This document shows, in pieces, positions 57,330-64,000 of a stretch of DNA of 64,000 nucleotides. The notes beneath the pieces are model-generated. The model was not told the DNA's origin. It worked only from the letters and a program-made list of their open reading frames with translations, and made no database searches. The stretch lies in contig NZ_FOUS01000003.1 of the NCBI RefSeq assembly GCF_900114915.1, forward strand, positions 124,001-188,000, read 5' to 3'. Numbering within the stretch: position 1 is the stretch's first letter; every line of letters starts with the position of its first letter. The position numbers were made by a program, and so were the translations under genes. The DNA comes from Bradyrhizobium sp. Rc3b. GTDB taxonomy: Bacteria > Pseudomonadota > Alphaproteobacteria > Rhizobiales > Xanthobacteraceae.

Positions 57330-58124
57330 CTAAACCGCGACTTCCGCCTTGATGTGCGGATGCGGGTCGTAGCCGACGAGCTCGAAATCCTCAAAGCGGA
57401 AGGAGAAGATGTCCTTCACATCGGGATTGATCCGCATCACCGGCAGCGCGCGCGGCGCGCGCGTGAGCTGAAGCCGGGCCTGCTCCAGATGGTTGGAATA
57501 GAGATGGGTATCGCCGAACGAATGTACGAAGTCGCCGGGCTTCAGGCCGGTGACCTGCGCCACCATCATGGTCAGCAACGCATAGGAGGCGATGTTGAAG
57601 GGCACGCCGAGGAAGACGTCGGCCGAGCGCTGATAGAGCTGGCAGGACAGCTTGCCGCCTGCGACGTAGAACTGAAACAGACAATGGCACGGCGGCAGCG
57701 CCATCTTGTCGACTTCGGCTGGATTCCACGCCGAGACGATCAGGCGGCGCGAGTCCGGATTGCGCTTGATCATGTCGACCACGTTCGCAATCTGGTCGAT
57801 GCTGCGGCCGTCAGGCGCCGGCCAGGAGCGCCATTGATGGCCATAGACCGGGCCGAGATCGCCATTGGCATCCGCCCATTCGTCCCAGATGGTGACACCG
57901 TTGTCGCGCAGATATTTGATGTTGGTGTCGCCCTTCAGGAACCACAGCAGCTCGTGGATGATCGCCTTCAGCGGCAGCCGCTTGGTGGTCAGCATCGGGA
58001 AGCCGGCCGACAGATTGAAGCGCATCTGATGACCGAACACCGAGAGCGTGCCGGTACCGGTCCGGTCGGTCTTCTCGGCGCCGTCTGAAAGAATCCGCTC
58101 GAGCAGGTCCTGATACTGGTGCAT
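57330..58124 (-). CDS. thyA: Thymidylate synthase
   Basis: A 264-residue enzyme making dTMP from dUMP with methylene-tetrahydrofolate. The catalytic Cys is C146 in [12 protein letters not shown]; other blocks are [34 protein letters not shown] and the dUMP-binding [21 protein letters not shown]. It leads the thyA-GNAT-folA run; hflK follows after a 153-base gap. Confidence 0.98.
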   Translation of the reverse strand: MHQYQDLLERILSDGAEKTDRTGTGTLSVFGHQMRFNLSAGFPMLTTKRLPLKAIIHELLWFLKGDTNIKYLRDNGVTIWDEWADANGDLGPVYGHQWRSWPAPDGRSIDQIANVVDMIKRNPDSRRLIVSAWNPAEVDKMALPPCHCLFQFYVAGGKLSCQLYQRSADVFLGVPFNIASYALLTMMVAQVTGLKPGDFVHSFGDTHLYSNHLEQARLQLTRAPRALPVMRINPDVKDIFSFRFEDFELVGYDPHPHIKAEVAV

Positions 58125-58243
58125 GTGCGACTGAGCCTTTGGGGAGGCGGCGAACTTAGCGGCCGTCCCCGCGCTGCAACAGCGGCGATTCGCTGTCCGC
58201 TCCGATTATACCCGGAAAAGTGAGTGGTCCCGGCGCAAACGAC

Positions 58244-58271
58244 AAGGGGCGGAACCCAAGTCCCGCCCCTT
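58244..58271 (-). terminator. Possible terminator after the tripartite receptor gene
   Basis: Arms aaggggcgg (58244-58252) and ccgcccctt (58263-58271) are exact complements with a 10-base loop. On the minus strand it is 25 bases after the receptor stop and followed by a weak T-containing stretch (gtcgtttgc). Thus termination is likely but not of the strongest form. Confidence 0.6.
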
Positions 58272-58295
58272 GCCCTATCGGCTTGATCGCACTGC

Positions 58296-59276
58296 CTAAG
58301 TTGCCGGCTTGAGCACCGGGGTCCATTTCGCGATCTCGTTCTTGACGAGGGTGGCCAGCGCCTCCGGCGTCCGCTCCGCAGGGCCCGGGATGACGCTGCC
58401 GAGCTCGAGCAGGCGCTTCTTCACGGTCTCGTCGTCGAGCGCCTTGCTGGCCGCAGCGTTCAGGCTGGCCAGAATCGCCGGCGAAGTTCCCTTGGGCGCG
58501 AACATCGCATTCCAGGCCTGGGCCTGGAATTTCGGCAGGCCCGCTTCTGCCGTGGTCGGCACGTTCGGCAGCGACGGATTGCGCTCCGGCGTTGCGATCG
58601 CATAGGCCTTGATGGTCCCGGCATTGATCTGCGGCACGGCGTTGACGATCTGGTCGCACATGTAGTCGACCTGCCCCGCCACCAGCGCGTTCATCGCAGG
58701 TCCCGTGCCGTTGAAGGGCACGCCGACCGGCTTGATGTCGAGGATCGAGTGCAGGAGCTCGCAGGAAACGTGCGAGACCGAGCCGACGCCGGCATGGGCA
58801 GCATTCACCTTCTCGGCGTTGGCCTTCACATAGGCCACGAACTCCTTCAAATCCTTCGGCGGAAAGTCCTTGCGCGCGAGGATCAGGATCGGGGTGCCCG
58901 CGAGCAGCGCGATCGGCTCGAAATCCTTCTCGGGATGATACGCGAGCTTGGGATAGAGCGGCACCGAGGCGGCATGCGTGCCCATATGCCCGGTGATGAG
59001 CGCATAGCCGTCATTGGCCGCGCGCGCGGCGCGGGTGGTTGCGGTGGTGCCGCCGGCGCCGACCACGTTCTCGATGATGATGCTCTGTCCCAGCGTCTGC
59101 GCCATATGCCCGGTGACGATGCGCGCGACGACGTCGGTCGGGCCGCCGGCCGCAAACGGCACGATCATGGTGATGCTGCGCGTCGGATAAGTCTGCGCCT
59201 CAGCCGGCGCAACAAAAGCGCACAGCGAGGCGAGCGCTGCGGCACATGCGCTCGTGAGCGCGCGAATGAAGGTCAT
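58296..59276 (-). CDS. Tripartite tricarboxylate transporter receptor (TctC/Bug type)
   Basis: A 326-residue periplasmic receptor. The signal peptide ends PAEAQTYP, then SITMIVPFAAGGPTDVVARIV, ENVVGAGGTTATTRAARA and GVPFNGTGPAMNALVAGQVDYMCDQI. It lies after tctB and tctA genes on the same strand and is the likely receptor of that system. Unlike the tctB-tctA link (4 bases), it is separated from tctA by a hairpin and a dispersed repeat. ATG 59276 sits at the signal peptide start. Confidence 0.92.
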   Translation of the reverse strand: MTFIRALTSACAAALASLCAFVAPAEAQTYPTRSITMIVPFAAGGPTDVVARIVTGHMAQTLGQSIIIENVVGAGGTTATTRAARAANDGYALITGHMGTHAASVPLYPKLAYHPEKDFEPIALLAGTPILILARKDFPPKDLKEFVAYVKANAEKVNAAHAGVGSVSHVSCELLHSILDIKPVGVPFNGTGPAMNALVAGQVDYMCDQIVNAVPQINAGTIKAYAIATPERNPSLPNVPTTAEAGLPKFQAQAWNAMFAPKGTSPAILASLNAAASKALDDETVKKRLLELGSVIPGPAERTPEALATLVKNEIAKWTPVLKPAT

Positions 59277-59306
59277 GTCGATCCCCGTCGTTCCCTTGGA
59301 CACAGC

Positions 59307-59334
59307 AAAATGCCGGCCCAAAGGCCGGCATTTT
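59307..59334. terminator. Bidirectional hairpin between tctA and the receptor gene
   Basis: aaaatgccggcc (59307-59318), loop caaa, ggccggcatttt (59323-59334): a perfect 12-bp stem whose outer pairs are A-T runs, the form of a bidirectional intrinsic terminator. It lies only 30 bases upstream of the receptor ATG, so it either ends the tctBA message or caps a separate receptor message. Confidence 0.75.
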
Positions 59335-59407
59335 CATTTCACGAAGCCGTAACACAAGTCGATTCGACTTCCGAATGCGGCGCGCCGACGCAGGCGGCTT
59401 TTCACGT

Positions 59408-59454
59408 GAGCATGATCTTTCCGGAAAACCGCCTGACACTTTTCCGGATCATGC
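59408..59454. repeat. Rhizobial palindromic repeat (catgatc-ttccggaaaa family)
   Basis: gagcatgatctttccggaaaa at the left and cttttccggatcatgc at the right face each other, with accgcctgaca between. I recognise this as the very common intergenic palindrome of Rhizobiales that reads, in consensus, catgatccggaaaagtg with aaccgctt. It stops two bases before the tctA stop codon. Confidence 0.8.
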
Positions 59455-59455
59455 C

Positions 59456-60973
59456 CTAGTTCTCAGACTCGGTGAACACCTGGTCCCGCTTCGATCGCAA
59501 CACAGGCAGCACTGTGAGCAGCAGCAGGCTCGCCGCGATCGCGAGCAGCACCGCCGACAGCGGACGCGTCAGGAACACGCTCCAGTCGCCGCGCGAGATC
59601 AGCAGCGCACGGCGCAGGTTCTCTTCCATCAGCGGTCCGAGCACCATGCCGAGCAGCAGCGGCGCCGGCTCGAAATCGTGCTTGATCAGCCAGTAGCCGA
59701 CGAGACCGAACACGCCGGCAAGGATGACGTCGACCGGCGCGTTGTTCACCGAGTAGATGCCGATCGCGCAGAAGATCACGATCGAGGGGAACATCAGCCG
59801 GTACGGCACACGAAGCAACCGGACCCAGATTCCGACCAGCGGCAGGTTGATGATGATCAGCATCAGATTGCCGATCCACATCGAGGCGATCATGCCCCAG
59901 ACGAGGTCGGGCTGCTTCTGCATCACCTGCGGACCCGGCACGATGCCGTGGATGGTCATCGCGCCCACCATCAGCGCCATCACCGCGTTCGGCGGGATGC
60001 CGAGCGTCAGCAGCGGGATGAAGGAGGTCTGCGCCGCAGCGTTGTTGGCGCTTTCCGGCGCCGCCACGCCCTCGATCGCGCCGCGGCCGAACCGCGACGG
60101 GTTCTTGGCGAGCTTCTTCTCGAGCGTATAGGCCGCGAACGAGGCGATGACCGCGCCGCCGCCGGGCAGGATGCCGAGGATCGAGCCGAGCACGGTGCCG
60201 CGCAGGATCGGCGGCGTCGAGTCGAGCAGGTCCTTCTTGGTCGGCATCAGGCCGGTGATCTTCTGCTGCACGAGATCGCGGTTCATCTCGGCGCCATGGT
60301 CGAGATTGCGGATGATCTCGGCGAAGCCGAACACGCCCATCGCCACCGTCGCAAAGCCGAGGCCGTCGGCGAGCTCTGGAATGTTGAAGGCCATGCGCGA
60401 GGCGCCGGTCTCGATGTCCGAGCCGACCATCGACAGCAGCAGGCCGAACACGATCATCGCGATCGCCTTCAGCACCGAACCCTTGGCCAGCACGACCGCG
60501 AAGATCAGGCCGAGCACCATCAGCGAGAAATACTCGGCCGGACCGAACGCCAGCGCCAGCTTGGTCAGCGGCGCGCCGAGCAGGGCAATCAGCACGGTCG
60601 CAACGCAGCCGGCGAAGAACGAGCCGATCGCCGCGATCGCCAGCGCCGGGCCGGCACGGCCCTGCTTGGCCATCTGGTGACCGTCGATAGCGGTGACGAC
60701 CGATGTCGCCTCACCTGGAATATTGACCAGGATCGACGTGGTCGAGCCGCCATACTGGGCGCCGTAATAGATGCCGGCGAGCATGATCAGCGCGCCAACC
60801 GGCGGCAATCCGAAGGTGATCGGTAGCAGCATCGCGACGGTGGCGATGGTGCCGATGCCCGGGAGCACGCCGACCAGGGTGCCGACCAGCGCGCCAATCA
60901 GGCACATCAGCAGGTTGATCGGGGTCAGCGCGACGGCAAAACCGTGAGCGAGGTTGGCAAAGATATCCATCAC
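59456..60973 (-). CDS. tctA: Tripartite tricarboxylate transporter large permease (TctA)
   Basis: A 505-residue protein with about eleven helices and TctA marks: GALVGTLVGVLPGIGTIATVAMLLP, GSTTSILVNIPGEATSVVTAIDGHQMAKQGRAGPAL and ILGILPGGGAVIASFAAYTLEKKL. It forms the sodium-driven channel of the system together with TctB. Its start is 4 bases after the tctB stop. Confidence 0.95.
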   Translation of the reverse strand: MMDIFANLAHGFAVALTPINLLMCLIGALVGTLVGVLPGIGTIATVAMLLPITFGLPPVGALIMLAGIYYGAQYGGSTTSILVNIPGEATSVVTAIDGHQMAKQGRAGPALAIAAIGSFFAGCVATVLIALLGAPLTKLALAFGPAEYFSLMVLGLIFAVVLAKGSVLKAIAMIVFGLLLSMVGSDIETGASRMAFNIPELADGLGFATVAMGVFGFAEIIRNLDHGAEMNRDLVQQKITGLMPTKKDLLDSTPPILRGTVLGSILGILPGGGAVIASFAAYTLEKKLAKNPSRFGRGAIEGVAAPESANNAAAQTSFIPLLTLGIPPNAVMALMVGAMTIHGIVPGPQVMQKQPDLVWGMIASMWIGNLMLIIINLPLVGIWVRLLRVPYRLMFPSIVIFCAIGIYSVNNAPVDVILAGVFGLVGYWLIKHDFEPAPLLLGMVLGPLMEENLRRALLISRGDWSVFLTRPLSAVLLAIAASLLLLTVLPVLRSKRDQVFTESEN

Positions 60974-60977
60974 ACCC

Positions 60978-61739
60978 TCACTGGATCATGAAACGCGGGT
61001 ACATCGGCATCGGCAACCCGAGCACGTAGGGAAAGAGGATCGCGCAGCCGATGGTCAGGCAGGCGCCGACGATGGCGGCCTCCAGCCAGCGCGTCTCATG
61101 CGACCCCGTCGCGGCGATCATGAAGCTCGCAAAGGCCGTGACCACGAGGCCGAGCGGCCGGATCGCCAGCGCGAAGAACAGGATCGCGGCCATCACGAAC
61201 AGCGGCCCGCGCCACGAGTAATGGGCCATCGTCGGCCCATCGGTCAGAAGTCCGGTCAGGGCGATGCCGGCGGACAAGGCGACCAGCAGTCCGCCGAACA
61301 TCCGCGGCGCGGTGCCGGCGCCGAAGGAGAAGCCGCGCATCCCCTGCAGATCGCTCGAGGCCCACAGCGCAAACAGGGCCAGCGCCATCAGGATGACCCC
61401 GCCGACATAGTCCTGCGCCGACCTGATGGTCATGAACAGCGTGACGATCGCGACCACGAAGATCGGATAGGAATAGATCAGCGCCAGCAGCACCTCGGAC
61501 GACGCCTTCTTGGTGTCACCGGTGGCCGCTCCCATCAACGTACTGGGCGCGCCGGCGAGCAACGCGGTGGCGTGGCTGATCACGACCGTGGCCGGGCCGC
61601 GTCCCGCGCCCCAACCGAAAATCGTCCCTATCGACCAGATGAATTCGAAAATCTGCGGCGCAATCGCCAGCAGACAGAAGCCGAGCGCCACCTGGGTATT
61701 TCGGGTGGCTGTCGCCGTGTGGCCCATCGTATCGGCCAT
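60978..61739 (-). CDS. Tripartite tricarboxylate transporter small permease (TctB-like)
   Basis: A 253-residue membrane protein. The C-terminal about 160 residues match TctB (SAQDYVGGVILMALALFALWASSDL, PRMFGGLLVALSAGIALTGLL, RPLGLVVTAFASFMIAA). The N-terminal about 95 residues, with two or three more hydrophobic stretches, are additional to the usual short TctB. It begins the tctB-tctA run. Confidence 0.85.
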   Translation of the reverse strand: MADTMGHTATATRNTQVALGFCLLAIAPQIFEFIWSIGTIFGWGAGRGPATVVISHATALLAGAPSTLMGAATGDTKKASSEVLLALIYSYPIFVVAIVTLFMTIRSAQDYVGGVILMALALFALWASSDLQGMRGFSFGAGTAPRMFGGLLVALSAGIALTGLLTDGPTMAHYSWRGPLFVMAAILFFALAIRPLGLVVTAFASFMIAATGSHETRWLEAAIVGACLTIGCAILFPYVLGLPMPMYPRFMIQ

Positions 61740-61834
61740 GCATGTCTCCTCCGCGACCGGTAAGTCACGAGCACTGTTGTTCTAAATCGGCTGGAACTGG
61801 GTCCCCCGCCCGGATCACTGCCTAGCGATTTTCA

Positions 61835-62389
61835 TTACACAATGCCAGCAAAACCCAACAGTCCCCCGGCGAGCAGGAGCCAGAGTGGATTGATGCGCGA
61901 GACCGAGGCGATCACCGCAACCATTGCGGTCAGGAGCACTGCAGCAATTGTGCGATCGGTCGACTGGGCCAGGATCAGGGCACTCGCCGCCATCAATCCG
62001 ATCGAAAGCGGAACCAGTGCAGCTTGGATCAAGCCGGGCCAGCGCGATTTGCTGGGCCGATTGAGGAGGCGGCTGATATAATAAGCAAGCAGCGCCGTCA
62101 GGCAGGCACATCGCCAGCCGTCGCCGCCAGTGCGCCGGGGATGCCGGCGACGGCATAGCCGATTAAGGTCACGATAAGCACGTTCGGACCTGGCGCGAGC
62201 TGCGTGATCGCAATAGGCGTCGGTGAACTGCTCGTCGGTTATCCAGTGATGCACCTCGACCGCGATGCGGTGCATCGCGGCCACCGCCGCCGCGGCGCCG
62301 CAGACCGCGAACAGCGACATCAGTCCAAAGAACAGCGACATCAGTCCAAAGGTGGAGATCAGCGCTCAGATCGGATTGTCGGGATTCAT
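61835..62389 (-). pseudogene. Decayed chromate transporter (ChrA half), second gene
   Basis: The 3' part clearly encodes the end of a short ChrA-type protein (LLAYYISRLLNRPSKSRWP to the C-terminal LLLAGGLLGFAGIV). Damage: the eighth codon after ATG 62389 (MNPDNPI) is TGA where Trp would fit; a 21-base tandem duplication lies at 62309-62350; and three single-base insertions appear near 62213, 62117 and 62100. Removing them restores AITQLAPGPNVLIVTLIGYAVAGIPGALAAT, the conserved chromate-transporter segment. The three insertions add up to one codon, so the frame recovers. The GGANAAVPE-like motif is also mutated (CGAAAAVAA). Confidence 0.8.
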
Positions 62390-62728
62390 GCTGCTACTTT
62401 CCGCCGCAGGAAAAGTGGCGCCGACACTGACGGGGATCGCGACCAGCAGCACCGCCGGAAAGCGGCAGGCGAAGCACCCGATGGCAAGAAACACGCCGGC
62501 CATCAGGATCAATGCGAGGGGATCCGTCCGCTTCAGCAGCGGCGTCATCATGCGGACCACTACTGCGATCACGAGGCCTACCGCCGCGCAGGAGATGCCG
62601 GCGAGGCTGCGGCGCAGCACGTCGAGGTCGCCGTAACGGGCGTAGATGATCGCAAGCATCGTCATGATCAGCGTCGGCGGCAGCAACAGGCCTGGCGCTC
62701 GGCCGGCCGGTGCTGAATCCTCGGACAT
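62366..62728 (-). pseudogene. Decayed chromate transporter (ChrA half), first gene
   Basis: A 120-codon frame. After MSEDSAPAGRAP it jumps directly to LLLPPTLIMTMLAIIYARYGDL, a piece from the later part of a CHR domain, so roughly 70 central residues, including the conserved substrate motif region, seem to have been lost. The end (VAIPVSVGATFPAAESSS) reads on into the second gene's start. One frame over, a TAG stop lies four bases before that start, suggesting a frameshift near the 3' end. The pair would normally make a two-part chromate or sulfate-type transporter. Confidence 0.7.
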
Positions 62729-62851
62729 CTCAGAAGCTTAGAACGCCGGCCGCGGCGTCGCTAAGGCCAGTCGCGCCTCCGTCCGGAACCTATCCCAAGG
62801 GAACTGCGCGGGAACGTTCAAAACCCCCTGTTTTTCAAACCCTTTGCGCCC

Positions 62852-62857
62852 TATATT
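62852..62857 (+). promoter_or_regulatory. Putative -10 element of ssrA
   Basis: tatatt at 62852-62857, with tgtttt 17 bases upstream (62829-62834) as a weak -35. It is located about 7 bases before the presumed 5' end of the acceptor RNA piece. Confidence 0.5.
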
Positions 62858-62863
62858 GGGGCT

Positions 62864-63190
62864 GCCGGTTCGCCGGCTATGGAAATAAACGGTCGTCGCA
62901 ATAAACCATTCGGACCCGGGGGCGGTACCCGGCGCCTCCACCAAAGCCCACCAACGGGGTCATCCCGAAGCGGGCTTTGGCGGGGGCGAAATAGGATCGA
63001 CGAGGGCGTAAAGGGCGTACTTTTTCCCGGTATTGTTCCGCCGTTATCGGGCTACTGCAATAGTTGCCAACGACAACTTTGCTCCGGTTGCTCAGGCTGC
63101 GTAACGCAGTTTGAAAGACCATCTTAAAGTCCTAACGGGTTAAGCTCCGTTAGGCGGGGTTCGGAGGCACCTGGCAACAGAAGCCTCCAC
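62864..63190 (+). ncRNA. ssrA: Permuted two-piece tmRNA
   Basis: This is the circularly permuted tmRNA gene of alphaproteobacteria. The acceptor piece comes first, ending in the T-arm ccggg-ggcggta-cccgg and CCA at 62941-62943. A short intervening hairpin (62944-62981) is removed. The coding piece starts at 62982 with gggggcg, which pairs over seven bases with cgcctcc (62933-62939) to form the acceptor stem, and goes on aaataggatcgac as in other tmRNAs. The tag codons are 63066-63104: ANDNFAPVAQAA then TAA. The 3' part has pseudoknot-like pairs (cctaacgggttaagctccgttagg) and ends about 63190. Outer ends are estimates. It rescues stalled ribosomes and tags their products. Confidence 0.95.
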
Positions 63191-63306
63191 TTTACTCTTG
63201 ATTTCTTCCCCGGCGGGGACTCCTGCTGACCCGTCAGGCGCGGTACTATTGCGGCTTGGCGAGTCGGGTCGGCACGGTCCGGCTTCGGGGATGCAACAGG
63301 ACCACC

Positions 63307-63825
63307 ATGGCGACCGATCATATCCGATACGATGTGCTGGCCCGCGACGCGCTGCGCGGCGTGCTGCGGAAGGTGCTGACCGATGCCGCGGCCCAGGGCC
63401 TGCCGGGCGAGCACCATTTCTTCATCACTTTCGTGTCGAAGGCCGAGGGCGTGAAGCTGTCGCCGCGGCTGCTGGCGCAATATCCGGAAGAGATGACGAT
63501 CATCCTGCAGCATCAGTTCTGGGATCTGACCGTGCTCGAGGACCGTTTCGAGGTCGGCCTCTCCTTCGGCGGCATTCCGGAGCGGCTGATCGTGCCGTTC
63601 AGCGCCATCAAGAGCTTCCTCGATCCGTCCGTGAAATTCGGCCTGCAGTTCGACACGTCCGACGTCGCCGAGGTCGCGCCCGAGACGCTGCCGACAGCTC
63701 CCGCGCCGTCGGCCGTCGCCGTGCAGACGCCTGCCCCTGAAACGGCGGAAGGCACGGAGGAGCCGGCGGCTCCGAACCAGGGCGGCGCCGAAGTCGTGCG
63801 GCTCGATCGTTTCCGCAAGAAATGA
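63307..63825 (+). CDS. sspB: SspB-type ClpXP adaptor
   Basis: A 172-residue alphaproteobacterial SspB. The folded domain includes FFITFVSKAEGVKLSPRLLAQYPEEMTIILQHQFWDL and FGGIPERLIVPFSAIKSF. A flexible Pro/Ala/Glu-rich linker (about 120-160) leads to the C-terminal ClpX-binding tail EVVRLDRFRKK. It binds ssrA tags such as ANDNFAPVAQAA and delivers them to ClpXP. It lies about 115 bases after ssrA on the same strand. ATG 63307 starts the conserved domain; the frame is open earlier without support. Confidence 0.95.
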   Translation: MATDHIRYDVLARDALRGVLRKVLTDAAAQGLPGEHHFFITFVSKAEGVKLSPRLLAQYPEEMTIILQHQFWDLTVLEDRFEVGLSFGGIPERLIVPFSAIKSFLDPSVKFGLQFDTSDVAEVAPETLPTAPAPSAVAVQTPAPETAEGTEEPAAPNQGGAEVVRLDRFRKK

Positions 63826-63926
63826 TCTAGGTTGGGGCCGAAGCCATCGCGCCCGGCCAAACTGTCTATATAGAAGAGCACATGAAACGGCCGCGCGGCA
63901 TTTCGGGCGGCAGGATGGATGTGCTC

Positions 63927-64000
63927 ATGGCCAAAACTGCCCGCTCGAAGACTGCCCAATCGAAGACTGACCGCCCCAACACCCGCATCGAGACCGACAG
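63927..64000 (+). CDS. fumC: Probable class II fumarate hydratase, 5' end only
   Basis: The first 24 codons of a gene cut by the window edge: MAKTARSKTAQSKTDRPNTR and then IETD. The short Lys/Ser/Thr-rich start followed by TRIETDS matches my recollection of bradyrhizobial FumC N-termini, which continue with the phrase DSFG. An in-frame ATG at 63915 is an alternative start. The product cannot be confirmed from so little sequence. Confidence 0.55.
   Translation, partial: MAKTARSKTAQSKTDRPNTRIETD

Noticed and set aside
62738..62944. Minus-strand frame overlapping the tmRNA acceptor piece
   Set aside because: It lies in the ssrA gene and has no protein-like features.
63100..63190. CRISPR-like or tRNA-like hairpins
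   Set aside because: The hairpins belong to the tmRNA coding piece; no regularly spaced repeats were found anywhere in the window.

Overview
The window is high-GC chromosomal DNA of an alphaproteobacterium, most likely Bradyrhizobium or a close relative (Nitrobacteraceae). The clues are a circularly permuted two-piece tmRNA gene whose tag reads ANDNFAPVAQAA, an SspB homologue beside it, a SemiSWEET sugar transporter next to glgCA, many ABC-type and tripartite solute receptors, and several families of short palindromic intergenic repeats typical of these genomes. No transposase, integrase, phage gene, tRNA or rRNA gene was seen. I found no obvious foreign island.

Layout. 0-5 kb: a Gly/Tyr-rich exported protein, the glycogen genes glgC-glgA, a SemiSWEET, and an extradiol dioxygenase. 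5-11 kb: a carboxylesterase with an altered nucleophile motif, a fused Baeyer-Villiger-type monooxygenase/esterase, and several small unknown proteins. 11-19 kb: an RlpA-like lipoprotein, a serine beta-lactamase-like protein, a DUF1800-DUF1501 pair, and a BlaI-like repressor with an M56 (BlaR1-type) membrane metallopeptidase. Near-identical 12-bp BlaI-like palindromes lie before both blaI and the DUF1800 gene, which suggests one regulon. 19-25 kb: malic enzyme, a tripartite receptor and an MscS channel. 25-32 kb: a liv-type ABC transporter whose genes run with overlaps into a PPK2 kinase and a patatin phospholipase. 32-41 kb: Nudix, a NitT/TauT-type ABC transporter interrupted by an opposed cupin gene, an osmoprotectant transporter with fused permease and receptor, and a membrane sulfatase-like transferase. 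41-43 kb: a TetR regulator with twin palindromes facing a ferric-reductase-like gene, then an SDR.

43-52 kb is mainly branched-chain amino acid synthesis: ilvC, ilvH, a threonine dehydratase and ilvI. A clear attenuator precedes ilvI (sigma70-like promoter, 21-codon leader peptide rich in Ile/Leu/Val, terminator hairpin). miaA and serB follow, divergent. 52-58 kb is a conserved housekeeping block on the minus strand: thyA, GNAT, folA, hflK, hflC, DUF2065, degP. 58-62 kb holds a tctB-tctA-receptor set. Then comes a decayed chromate transporter pair, the permuted ssrA, sspB and the first codons of what looks like fumC.

Most genes are assigned from recognisable family motifs in the translated sequence. 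No database search was possible, so family names rest on recall of motifs, and operator or attenuator roles are inference from sequence symmetry and position.
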